From Nectonema munidae (lineage: Eukaryota; Nematomorpha; Nectonematoida; Nectonematidae), in contig JAUIRK010000570.1 in assembly GCA_030549495.1 (NCBI GenBank), positions 248,001 to 312,000 on the forward strand: DNA of 64,000 nucleotides, written 5' to 3'. Shown piece by piece: positions 34,601-45,480 of this stretch; the stretch's first letter is position 1; every line of letters starts with the position of its first letter. A model generated the notes under the pieces. It made no database searches. It was not told where the DNA came from and worked only from the letters and a program-made list of their open reading frames with translations. The position numbers and the translations under genes were made by a program.

Positions 34601-37600
34601 GAACAATAAAATTGGAAAAAATAAATGACAATCTCATAAAAAAACATTGCGTAAATAACATTGTTGTACTCTAAATTTCATAATTACAGATATATACTAC
34701 TCCTTCATTTTACTTAAATTATTAGGAGTAATATTTTTAGTTCTAAAACTAAATAAAAAGGCCTTCATTTTTGAAACTTTTTCACTAAAAAAAGGATAAA
34801 ATAAAGGCATTGGTTAGTACTCAGACTTTACATTCTCAGAGATAAAAATAATAGAATTATACGTATATTCATATTACAGGATTTTATATGAAGAAAATAA
34901 AAGTCAGTAACTGTTTGTATCTGGGACAAGTCGCCGAAACGTGTTCACGTTAAAAGTATTGATGGGGTCACATTTGGTACCACTGGTTATAAAAGGCTAT
35001 TATAACCAAACTAAACTAGGCTCAAATACTTTTACACTTTTAATTATTATCCGATTCACCACATGGCAAAAATGTGAAAAAATTACTTGCTAAAGGGGAC
35101 GATGAAAATCGCGTAGGAATTTTTGTGTGAAGTATACGGCAAAAAAGGACGAACTTTTGCATGTGTGTCAATGATATAAGCAAGATATTGGTGCTTTGGA
35201 GCAAAAATTTTGACTTCCATTTCATTATTTTCAGGGAAAAAACTTGAAAGAAATTTAAGAATAAAATTTTTTACAAATATCATCACCATCATCATTATAA
35301 TAAGCTGTTTTCAAAAGAAAAAAACCTGTTTAATACACGACTGTGGATTTTTATAACATTTTGGTCGTATTTCAGTTAGTCATAATTAAGAGTTTTTAAA
35401 AAAAGAGGTCTGGATAAAAATAATGAGTAAAATGCCTTAATTAAATCTATAAACAAATGAAAAAAGACAAAAATTTAAATAAAAAATTGTAAGCAATCAG
35501 TCAAACTAACACAACAAAATGAATGATTTATACAGTGAAAATTTATTACAAATAAATTTTGTTCAACATATTTCATTGCGGTTTTAATGATTTCAAATAC
35601 TTTATTGCCATAACAGCACGACATATTTATCCATTTTTTGGGATATCGATTTTTCAGAATTTCATTTTTACATCTATGTGCTAGAGAAATCAAGGTTATC
35701 TCAATAAGGTTGACTAAAATATATTTAAGATGACATTCGTATGACTATAATTTCATTTTAGAAAATATATTTTCCGAAATTGTAACATTTTTAATTTGTT
35801 GGCTCCAGCAAACCAAAAGATAGGGATAATGGGCTGCCTGCAATAAATTCTAATACCAACTCTTGAGCCTGTGTAAATCGTGTATATAAGATCTAAAGTA
35901 GTGATGGGACTAATAGGAACCGGGAATCGTGTTTTAGCGAAATCATGACTTTTTCTAAGTATTGGATAATATATTTTTATAGGAGAAAATTTACTCGATT
36001 TTGTATATACGGATATATCAATGGCCCGCGGCGGGGATTTCCCCATGTCTGCTTTAAGCAAACATATATGGTGCATGTTCGCGCATTTTCTAAATATGAG
36101 CTTGGAGAAAGATTTTTTTAATTATTTTTCACCATTATATTTCATTAAAAAAATTGCTTACTCAAAAGGAGCAAAACTTCAGAAAAAATATTTCGGGTTA
36201 ATGACGAGTTAAAAAACTTCGGGTTAATGACGCAATTTCAAATTAAAATGATCACTATTGTACTCAACATTAAATTTAGATGTTAAATCGCGTGTTCATT
36301 AATGAAATAAGTAAAAAAATAATTAGGTAAATCAGGACGAAATTATATCCTCATGCAAAAAATTTTTTTAAAACTAAGTATCTTTTTCGATTATGCCAAA
36401 AATTAAATAATTTTTTTTACTATTTAACATTCTTCTCCTAATTTAAATTACGTTTTACCATAAAATTAAAATTTTTTGCTTAATTCCTTTCAAATTTTAT
36501 ATGACACGAATATATCATGTTATCAAAAGATTTACAGATTTTCATTAAAACTAGGTTTGCTTAGGTTAGAAGAAAATCTCAAATTCTTTTACATTCAAGT
36601 ATAAAGTAGGTTCATCATCAGGTATTGTATCATATCTTCTGTGGTGTTCCGTCGTCTTGCCAGATCACTTATTATTATATCAAAGGTCTGGCAAGACCTC
36701 CGGGAAAACAACTTGCCAGACCTAATTATACATTTAAATAAAAAATCGTAAAATATAAAAAAAAATAAAGGCTCCCGTTACTTTTAGAATAGAGAGATAA
36801 ACCTAGTCTCTAATAATTTTTATTAAATTATGCACATATACGAAACTAAAAGTAAGGGGAGCCAACGATATATTTAAAAAGAATAAATATTTATTGATTT
36901 GAACATTTTTCGATTCTTTGATTATTTGACAAATATAATATTTAAAATCGTGCAAATTGCAAAGTAAAGGTAATAACTTTTGTAACATCGTATGAGGTAG
37001 CAAAATATGAACAGAAAGTTTCATATTTTTTGATTTTTTAAAGAATATTTTTGGATTCTTTGATTACAGAATTTTATTTTGATATTTGACAAATATATTA
37101 TTTAATATCGTGAAAAAATTGCAAAAATATAGGTAATAACTTATGTAACATCGTCTCCCCGAATGAGGTATATCAAATCTTACATCTAGCAAAATATGAA
37201 CTGACAGGTTGTAGATGAACCATCACAGTTTGAAGATGAACCATCGTAGTATACAGGTATATAGGTAATAACTTATGTAATATCGTCTCCCCGAATGAGG
37301 TATATCAAATCTTACATCTAGCAAAATAAGAAATTTGAACATTGTCTCCCTAGTCATTTGTACATGGAATAGAAACCATCGTAGTATACAGGTTGGAGAT
37401 GACACTCAAGTTGTCTACCCGCGTTCAACCGTACAGGTTATGAGATATATATAAACTTTTTAGGAAGATTGAATTGCAATTCATTTTCCTTTTGAATGCC
37501 TTTAATCCATAGCGCGACTTCATCAAGGGACTTCAGCCTAGTATTATGAATTTTGCCAGAAACACAGCGCTGAACTTCGTACAAAACAGACTTTGGTGAA

Positions 37601-40600
37601 TGAGAAGATTGAGGAAGTAGACAGATTACGAATACAAAGACAGCGAAGCGAGTTGCCTTCTCTTCTTTGAGAAACACATTGTGAACTCGAAAACAAAAAC
37701 CAGGAAACCTAAATGAAAACACAAAATTATATCAGCCCTTCTATCAAACTTATTCGTAAAATAGTCTTAGAAATTGTTTAAATTAAAGAGATATGGTAAT
37801 AAAGATCATGATGATCATGATGCTGATGATCATCATCATATTTTGTTGTTTGTGGAAAGCAATAGTGAACGTTAAATAGAAAAAAGACACTTTCAATAAA
37901 TGCCAAGTGTCAATTACCGACCACTTTGATATAAACGCTGGTAAAGGTAAGGTCGGGTGTTTTCATCGAAAAAGCACAATTGCGCAGTTTGTATCGAATT
38001 ATAAGGAAAGCAGGCTTAATGCGGTATCGAACCCAAGACCTTGAGTTATCGAATCCAGCATCTAACCAAGCCTCCTCATAAATCAGAATAATAGTATACC
38101 TTATGTAATAAAAATTTAGAGAAGTATTCAGAGTTGGTACAATAAGAGTTATATGTATAATCCAAAATGGTGACGAGAACTCAAGATTTTCTCTTAAAGT
38201 AATATTGATATTTATTTGTGCAATTTCAAAGAAAAATTGGAAAAAAAGAGATATACAATTAGTGACAAATTATGAAGGATGATAATTATAAAATAAATAA
38301 TAAATGATGTTCAAGGTATTCCTAAGTAAAATTGGTGTTTAGTGCACCAAAAGTTAAAAACGATTTAAACGAAGAAATCAGTCAGATAAACAAAATTTTT
38401 TACATAAAAGTACTTTTAAACAAAAGAATTTTAACAGACAGAAAGTAACGTATCCATTTCAATAAATGTTCCCAAAATGAAATTTATTTTGTTTTGAAGT
38501 TACAGTTGTAATAAATTAATTATTTTTGTTCGAGATTTATTACTTCAAGGCATCGAGAAAGTTTTTGATTTCCCTTGCTAAGGGTCTCTGAGTAAAGAAG
38601 TTTGCCAGGAGAAAAGTCTAGGGAGGCCGCGGAGATCTTTTGAAAAATTATGACAGATACTTTTGTCCTAAAATTTTTTTACAGTGATTGAACTAATCTT
38701 TTATTATCTCGAATCGTCAATAAATTAAAAACGAAAGAAAATGCAACTTAGAGGTTTTTATTTTTCCAAAATTTCCTTATTTTTGGGAAACGCAGCAATT
38801 ACACATATTAGATGAATTCAATACATCTTAGGTATTTTAGGAAAAAAATTGACATGAAAAAGTAAAATAAAAATTTTTAAATCCTAGCAAGTAGGAAAAG
38901 TCGATTATACACGAAGTTCATAAATTAGATAGATCTCCTACAAAAAAAAGAATATAATAATTATTTTTGAAAAAATTATTTAATTAAAATGATTAAAAAA
39001 AGTTATGAGAAAGTCAAAGTATTTATTAAAAAAATCCATCTTCACCATTTGTACTAAAAAAATAAAATAAAAATTATTATTTGATAGTGGAAGTGGCAAA
39101 GCGGTCTTCTCTTGCTAAAGCTCGCATTCATTTCTTCAGATCTTCGCTCACTTTTTCCAGCTTTCTATACTAACTTTATTCTACGAAGGCAATAAGAACT
39201 CCTGTGTGTTTTTTCTTATGAGATAAGTCTTCAAATTTTGATTTTCTTTGTTTTTCTAAAGAGATTGAGGAATTTTGATGCGGTGAGGAATCGTCATTAT
39301 ACAAGTTACCCTTTTCCAATATTCAGATGGCTTCCATGTACGCTTTAGAGTTGGTGTAGACATTTAAACAAAATTTATCAGGTTGTATAAGAGTTTTGGT
39401 TTTATAAATTTAAGGTTTCTAATTTAAACGGGAGAAAATGGAATTAAAATTCTCTAATTAATCTCCAACACTACATATACTTACCCACATATGGTAAATT
39501 ACTTCATATAATCAAACAAGTCCAAATCAATATTCAAAAAGTGCGGCCAATCTTAGTGTATAAAAATTAGAAAGCATGAAAGACATGCAAATAAGGCTAA
39601 TCAACATGCCATCGAGAAAATTGAAATAAAGATAAAAATGATAATGAATATTACGATGGAGATGGCACACAGGATTGCATGTATTGAAAAAACAGGGAAA
39701 CAATTTGTGACTGAGCGAGAGTGAAGAAGATATAACGTCCAAAAGAGTGGCTTAAATGCCCAAAAATGGAGTCCCACATTTGAGACAATGTTGCTGATGT
39801 TTCATCTTTGTTATCAATGGCCAAAGAGTCAACAGTTCCTTTATCAATCACAACTGAAAACTTTGAGTGAAGATTGAAATCTTGAGAAAAAAACAACAAT
39901 TTAAGGATCATCAAAAACTGTTGAAAAATTATATTTATTTTCATACGAAAAAAGTCATTATGCTTCTTATATCATAAGTTTCTCTATTAGAGTAAAACAC
40001 CTAATTCTCTTTACATAGCATAGGTTTGCGCCAGATATATCTATATCAAGGAAGTGAGAGAGTATCATGCATATTTTACATAGACATACATTAAAATATT
40101 CGATGGTTTTCTCGCTGTCTACCTTGTAAAGGTTTTCAATTTTAAGAAAACAAGAATAAATGTATATTTGGTGGTAAAAAGAGCCAAACATATTTTAAAA
40201 ACAGTTTGAGATTTTATTGTTAATCTCTATCATAGACTTGAGATTTGGGAATCGAGAAATTCATCTGAAATTTGAATTAATTCTCTAATGGTTCAATAAG
40301 CATACTCAAAAGACGTTTTTAAACCACGACTTCTTTATTCAAATATTTTACCATTTTTTAACTATTATTTCATTTTCATATTTACCTGCATATTTCTCAA
40401 AGTTTTCTCTGCAGTTTTCAAAATCTCCAATACTCGCAGCCTCAACGACATCTCTCTGCATGACAAAAATTCGTTTATCAAGTGACTCAAAAAAGTTATC
40501 CAGAAATGACTTTCCTGAACTGAAAAAGGCATATTCTAAGCGATTCAGGTTAAATCCACCGTACACACTTCAAGGGAAAACCATTTTTACTGAAAATTGG

Positions 40601-43595
40601 GGACATGCAGTTTTCCCTTTGTCATAGACAAGGCAGGCGTAGGTGGACAATTTGGTCATTGTGACCAAAATCGCTCGATTCCATGTTTTGCATTCACGTT
40701 GGTGCTTTTGCTTTCCAGTTTTTTGGTTGTGGATTTCCTGCGAAGAAAGGATACACTCGATTTTTGGGACATTGTAACTGAAAAACGATGTCGGATAAAA
40801 GTAAATACATCTTGAGGAAAATACACATTTTGGAATTAAATACATATTCGAATCAGGAGCGAACATTGTTGAAATTATTGGAGAGACGAAATTATTTTTG
40901 GGAGAAAGGAAGGGGAAGGCAAATATTTTCTTTAAATTGTATTTATTCTAAACCCTCTTAGATCATTGTATTCATTTTTTACATTTTATAAAGTAATTTT
41001 ACAAAAAAAAAGCTAAATTTATTTATTTATTTGTATTGATAAAAAAAAATTTTTTGCTTCAAAGTGGCCAAAAATTTTTCGGGGGATTTTTTTTTTTTTT
41101 TATTGATTATTTTTATAAAATTAAGTTGATATATTGGTAAATTTCAAAAAAGAACTTGAACAAAAACTAAATTATTGATATGCATTTTAAGATTCATATA
41201 TACAGACAAAATAACCTTGAAAACTAAATTTTAAAAAGAAATTCGCAAACATAAGATGTTCTTTTGGAGGGATCTTTTGAAACCATTGTATTATTTGGAT
41301 TCGCTGTATCTTAGATTTCTATGAGAATACCCACACAAACTTTTCTAAAAAAGAAACCACACAAACTTGTCTTAATTATAATAAAAAAAAATCAAAAGTT
41401 ACAAAATTGAAAATTTATAACCAAATGTCAGGATTGCTCGAGTTTTGAATTTTACTTTAAATAGAAAAAGTTTTTGAATTTTACTTTAATTAAATTAAAT
41501 ATTCATTTTAATTATTTATAATAATAATTATATATACCATGCTTGTCTCTAATAGAATTGTGCTTAAAACTCACAAACGTCGACACATTGAAAAAGATGC
41601 AGCTCTTTATAATGAAAATATTTAAGGGTAAAAACTTAAGAAAAATCTATAACATTTATTTAAAAAAGCATAATTTATAATTTCAATACAATTTCATTAA
41701 AACAAAACAGTTGAAGATCTTATATGTAAAAAGTATTCAAAAACCTGAAATAAAAGCAATGCTTCTAAGATAATCGAAATGTTTTTCTTGGAATTTTTGC
41801 ACAACTGATAAAATTGGTAATGATGCGCCCTTATAATTCTTTCTCCTTGTCTCCGTAATCTGATTCTTTTAAACATTTTAAAAGTTAATTTCTCCTTTGA
41901 GAAAATTTAAAGCTTTCTAAACAAGTATTGGGTTTATCTAGATCGTGAGAACATAAACGCAACGGTATATGATTTCTATTTTGTTTATATAGCGTCTTAC
42001 ATCTCGTCGAAGGATAGGGATGGAAAGAATTTTTGAAGCTAATTTGTCCGACATGAGGCACAAGCTACTGCAATTATTTGTTGTGTAGTCTTATCTATTT
42101 GAAAGAATCACATGTTGTCGTATGTGATGCATGAAGTGGTTGTGTACTTCCTCTGATTTCACATTGTGGCACTTTCAGAGATACACTAGGGCAGTGTTTC
42201 TCAACCCTTTTTTATTCAGAATTCATATTGAAATGAAAGCAAATCGAATGCAACAATTTTTATAATAAAAAAAGAAAGACATTTAATGAGATCCCTGTGG
42301 TTGATGGTGCTCAACGAGTTTCTTTATATCTGGTTCCATTGAAGTTCATGCTAGTCGTAAAGCACCTTTTTTATTATATGGACCCAGGTTGAGAGACCCT
42401 GCTCTAGGGCTTAGGTCTTTGACAAATCTTCCTGCTTTATGTAACTGTCTCGCTCATGCAAAAACTTGAGTTTTCCTTAGTTGCCCTGGACAAACTCCAT
42501 CTTTTATGGGTGGAAGTTAAATGGATTGTTTACAGAATTTTTCTTTCACATCAGTTAAGCTAATAAGAAATGTACAAAAAATAAAACAAGCAATTTAAAA
42601 CATTCAAATCTCTATTGTGACTGTTTGTTTAGATTTTCATTGCTCTCCGCCTTTGAATTCGTGAGACAAAATCTTTTTTTATATATAAATCTATTCTTCA
42701 TGTAAAAAATTTAGGGGATTTTGTCCTGTTACGAGCAAAACGTGGTCCAAGCAAAAAATTTCTTGTCCACAGAAAAAATTTAAGTGAATTTGGAGACCAA
42801 ACAAAGCTTAAACCAGAGATGATATCTGTATGCGTTTGAGTATTGGGGATATAAATTTTAATGTGGGTTGATCAATCGCCTCTTACGACGGGTAACCATA
42901 CAATCGATCAATTCTCTTTTGGAGTCTAGGCGGCTAACGTAATAAATGAATTAATTTGTTCCTCAAAACAGTTCAATTTCCAAAATGTTCATGATTTGAA
43001 AAAATTATTAACTTGCTATTTGTAAAATACACCAATATATACTTAATAACGCGATAGAAAATGAAGAAGGAAATGACAGTGTTAAAAAGATAAAAAAAAG
43101 GTCGTGTTTTTGATTGTGTGATACGAGAAGCAGTTCGTGATACTTCGTAGAGTGATAGATAACCCATGCGTTCGTAAACTGAGTAAAATCTCCATTAGCG
43201 AAGATCGAGGTGATTACTTTTTGGGTTAAAATCAAATATAACACTATTGAAAGCTCAAAGTAGAAATAAAGCAAATACTTATTGCGTCTAGAAGAATGTA
43301 TTGGAGAAGAGGTCTTTCTATGCAATTTCTTGAATAGGCGTCTTGGATGGCATTTGAGCAAAGATCGATATTCACGATGTTGACAACACTGGCATCATAC
43401 AACTTTTCGCTGAGCGAAGAATTGCCACATCCAATATTCAAGATGGAATCAGTATTTTTGATGTACTTGCTGAGAATATCTTGCACATCTTCATAACTGC
43501 AATACCATTCAAAATATTGTTCTTCCAAGTTTTTATAAAATTTGGACCAATACGAAAGAGAGGAAAAAGCTTTAATATTTTCGGGAAGAAGAGAT
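28675..43595 (-). CDS. METTL13: METTL13, eEF1A lysine and N-terminal methyltransferase, ten of eleven or more exons
   Basis: METTL13 has two methyltransferase domains; in human the first modifies Lys55 of eEF1A and the second its N-terminus. Exons in transcription order: 43595-43279, 39880-39655, 37708-37457, 35242-35087, 34154-33974, 33921-33720, 32908-32771, 32714-32538, 30674-30543, 28901-28675 (stop TAA). Together about 668 residues (human 699). Every GT-AG junction is phase-consistent. Key matches: FEWYCSYEDV and ILNIGCGNSSLSEKLYD (SAM motif I of domain 1), FSVVIDKGTVDSLAID, YAIFIVPFSK|TSDWMF, CFEHHKVFAS, ISVLIVGLG|GGCLPMF and VDIVEIDEN (domain 2), KKYDMIIVDADSNSDLNQG, VFIANVVCRNEGL. The first listed exon starts with the third base of a codon, so the ATG is in an upstream exon not found. 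Smallest introns are 52 and 56 nt. Confidence 0.93.
29208..29326 (+). repeat. 24-bp tandem repeat, about five copies
   Basis: Unit AATTCTAAAGTGTCTTTTTT, with variants CGGTC, GTATC, CTGTC, GTGTC and CGTGTC in the middle. It lies in the last METTL13 intron. Confidence 0.75.
29560..30530 (+). mobile_element. 3' end of a LINE, inserted in the METTL13 intron
   Basis: The right edge is AACAATAAATTGAATTGAAT followed by TGAAG: a poly-A-signal-like AATAAA and tandem TTGAA units, the usual 3' terminus of arthropod LINEs. Upstream, 29941-30055 and 30211-30306 carry two related blocks reading KYSYKHF...NYLKKYFYPIY and RYSYKKD...NCLKKHFYPIY, resembling the tail of a LINE polymerase or a duplicated 3' region. 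They sit in different frames, so no long protein remains. The 5' limit is approximate. The insertion ends about 12 bp from the donor site of the METTL13 exon at 30543-30674. Confidence 0.6.
31400..31944 (+). CDS. Unidentified open frame in a less AT-rich island inside a METTL13 intron
   Basis: An open frame of about 170 codons runs from near 31430 (LGDDQPDRYRIFKKSCQD) through an ATG at 31579 (MELQPSLISWLRKMVRSK) to a stop at 31944 (DRIKYVSC). GC content is clearly above the flanks and codon choice is mixed, unlike the AT-rich chance frames nearby. I recognise no domain; the protein is basic with two helical-looking hydrophobic-basic stretches. Similar 30-bp blocks (TTTCTCTTCTCGTGCTTAAG and TTTCTCTTCTCGCGCTCAAG) flank it at about 31360 and 32015 in the same direction, so it may be part of a mobile element or a retrocopy. 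Strand and start are uncertain. Confidence 0.35.
33140..33240. other. GC-richer patch in a METTL13 intron
   Basis: TTTGCCCCCTGCTGTTCTTG and TCTGGCAACGGGGCCGAAGG stand out from the AT-rich intron. It could be a transposon end or a short unrecognised RNA or exon. No match to METTL13 in any frame; the METTL13 frame is already complete across this point. Confidence 0.3.
36650..36725. repeat. Overlapping inverted repeats (CTTGCCAGACC)
   Basis: Three blocks alternate in direction: GTCTTGCCAGATC, AGGTCTGGCAAGACC and AACTTGCCAGACCT. The middle block can pair with either neighbour (11- and 12-bp arms, loops of about 24 and 16 nt), giving two competing hairpins. It lies in the METTL13 intron between exons at 37457 and 35242. 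Confidence 0.7.
36880..37410 (+). repeat. Imperfect tandem duplication of about 150-210 bp, three copies
   Basis: Shared blocks are GGTAATAACTTATGTAACAT, CGTCTCCCCGAATGAGGTAT, TCAAATCTTACATCTAGCAA and AACCATCGTAGTATACAGGT. The second and third copies (37100-37250 and 37255-37400) are nearly identical over 80 bp; the first is more worn. Intronic in METTL13. Confidence 0.8.
37920..38085 (-). repeat. tRNA-derived SINE, copy 2
   Basis: Read on the minus strand it gives AACTCAAGGTCTTGGGTTCG then ATACC (B box) after GGTTAGATGCTGG (A-box region), then a body containing TTCGATACAAACTGCGCAAT and a CACTTTGATATAAACG segment. It matches copy 3 over about 110 bp. Confidence 0.75.
38090..39640. other. METTL13 intron, nothing distinctive
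   Basis: AT-rich intron between exons at 37457-37708 and 39655-39880. A patch at 38570-38640 (AAGTCTAGGGAGGCCGCGGA) is less AT-rich but has no recognisable content. Confidence 0.5.
40348..40866 (-). CDS. Unidentified coding-like segment in the first recognised METTL13 intron
   Basis: On the minus strand two frames in the same phase are separated by a single TGA: 40866-40570 (ending ACPQFSVKMVFP) and 40566-40348 (VYGGFNLNRLEYAFFSSGKS...DVVEAASIGDFENCRENFEK). An alternative frame starts after a good acceptor (TCGTTTTTCAG) with MSQKSSVSFLRRKSTTKKLE. Base composition is closer to the METTL13 exons than to introns. None of these matches METTL13, whose exons at 43279 and 39880 already join in phase. 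It could be a nested gene with its own splicing or a pseudogene. I do not recognise the product. Confidence 0.3.
41000..42180. other. METTL13 intron, AT-rich
   Basis: Homopolymer-rich intron sequence with no exon-like segment or recognisable repeat. Confidence 0.5.
42192..42401. mobile_element. 210-bp hAT MITE with target duplication
   Basis: Inverted ends CAGTGTTTCTCAACCC (left) and CAGGGTCTCTCAACCTGG (right, read inward). The flanking 8-mers CACTAGGG and CTCTAGGG match at seven of eight positions. No coding capacity. It lies in the METTL13 intron. Confidence 0.85.
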
Positions 43596-43615
43596 CTAAG
43601 AAAATAAATAGAAAT

Positions 43616-43700
43616 ACAGTGCACCCTCGGTATAAGGGACACTTCTGGCTTAGCCGTTTTCACCCCTTATAAAAGGATGTTCCTTATAACTAATTATTAA
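43616..43700 (+). mobile_element. Pogo/Tigger-like terminus just upstream of the first METTL13 exon found
   Basis: CAGTGCACCCTCGGTATAAG is a near-consensus start of a pogo-type terminal repeat, and CCCCTTATAAAAGGATGTTC follows. An acidic minus-strand stretch at 43940-44000 (DEEDEESDEEK) could be the tail of such a transposase. It begins 21 bp outside the exon edge at 43595. The other terminus was not found. Confidence 0.5.
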
Positions 43701-45359
43701 TATTCTACTATTTATTATTAAATAAGTAAATAAAAATATATTTAAAGGTATTTAAATTTATATTATTTCAGTTAAGACTATATCTTGTTGGTCTGAAATA
43801 GTGCAAAATTGGAGAGTGTGTGTAGTTTTTCAAAAGAATTGAATTGATACTTTCTTCATATTTATAATTTAGATTTAAGATATGCGCAGAACATTCAATA
43901 AATCTTAATAAAATCAAGCGATTTTGATTACCTCTTCATTTGAAGGTTTTTCTATTTTTTCTTCATCGCTTTCTTCGTCTTCTTCATCAAATTGACTTTC
44001 TTTCAACAAGTAAGGTAAAAGTAGTTAGGTGCCGGTAAAGCAGAAAACGAGTATATTCTCACGAAATATGAAAAAATATGATGAAGTCGCCAATTAAATC
44101 CCTCATGAAGAATGTAAAAAGTCGGCAAGTATGAATGGAGGCAACGAACAAGTGTGTTTAGAAGTAGTTTTTGTGTTATGTGTTCGAAAGCATGCCTATT
44201 ATAGGCAAATACTTTTCTACGCATCCATGAGAATAGCGGGTCTATTGATTAACAAATCAAACTATGCTTGTTTTGCAAAAATAAAAGCTTGGAATTAATC
44301 ATATTTCTGCCAGCTTAATTTGCGCATGATATAAAAAGGCGTTAGGAAGTGGTTCTCACCTTTGCGGGAATTTAACAGTTCCTAGAAGGGAATGAAAAAA
44401 ACTTGAAAGTACAAACCGTTGGACTATAACTGAGAAGATGAGAATAGATAAAACCATCAATATTTTATTTAAATAAAAATCAAGCAGCCTCTTTATTTGC
44501 CTAATTCCACTAAAAAAATATTGCATGGAAAGATATTTTGACCAAAGGTTGTCTCCACTGGTCTTGACAAAACATTGATAAGGAAGAAATTAGAAAATGT
44601 TTTCTTTTATATTATTATTATTTTGAACGTAAACCTTGATAAAAAATATTTCAAATGCAAATTCTGATGGTGATAATTTTGGAAAAGAGCAAGATTAAGG
44701 GAGGGAGAAATTGAATTTTCGCAAATGATCGAAAGAAGGCCTAAAAAGGTTGAAAACCACTGGGTTAGAGGTTGTAAAAAATAATACACCTTTTCATGAT
44801 GAATCCTAATGTAAATAAAATGAATTTATTCTCCGATTTATTACATTGTTGCTATTTTAATAAGTAAGTTTGATGGTGAATATTTTGAACTAGAAGATTT
44901 TTATATGAGTTCCCATGATATACATATCATGAGTGTAAACATTTGACCAGTTAATAATTGTAAAAAGGTTCAGTCATAAACCTTCCACAGAGCAAAAATT
45001 TCAGGCATGACTACATTTATATAACTAATTATGCTCTATCTAAAAAATCTTTATAAATTTATTTTTAAGAAATAACTGTTTATAAAAATAAATATTTTTT
45101 TAATTTATTTTTTAAACAAATTTTTCTATAAAATTTTAATTTCACAAGCATATTTTTATACTGAAAAAATATATTAAAAACTATTTATAAATAATATTTA
45201 TTTAAAAAAATAATAAAAAAGTTTAATATTTTAATCTCAAAAACTTATTTAAATATCTTAAACACCTTAAATTATACAAAATTTGATTTTAAGCGTCGAG
45301 GTACCTTAATAAGCTCTCTATCCAAATAGTTATCTAAAATATAAATAATTTACAAACCT

Positions 45360-45480
45360 TAAAACTAACCATACTAACTGCCTAATTTTAACCTCACCAG
45401 CTAACTAAGGTCTTACCTCTAGGTGACAACTAGTTAAATAATTTACTAACTATATAACTAACTCATATCTTACATAACCC
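45360..45480 (+). repeat. Degenerate AACTA/TTAGT-type tract
   Basis: Words ACTAACTGCCTAA, CAGCTAACTAAGG, CAACTAGTTAAAT and AACTATATAACTAACTC cluster within about 120 bp. Same style as the tract at 7600-7720. Confidence 0.5.

Noticed and set aside
40597-40815. Plus-strand frame with a hydrophobic stretch as a membrane protein
   Set aside because: The minus-strand frames in the same place have a more protein-like composition, and the plus frame's leucine/phenylalanine content is what an antisense reading gives.
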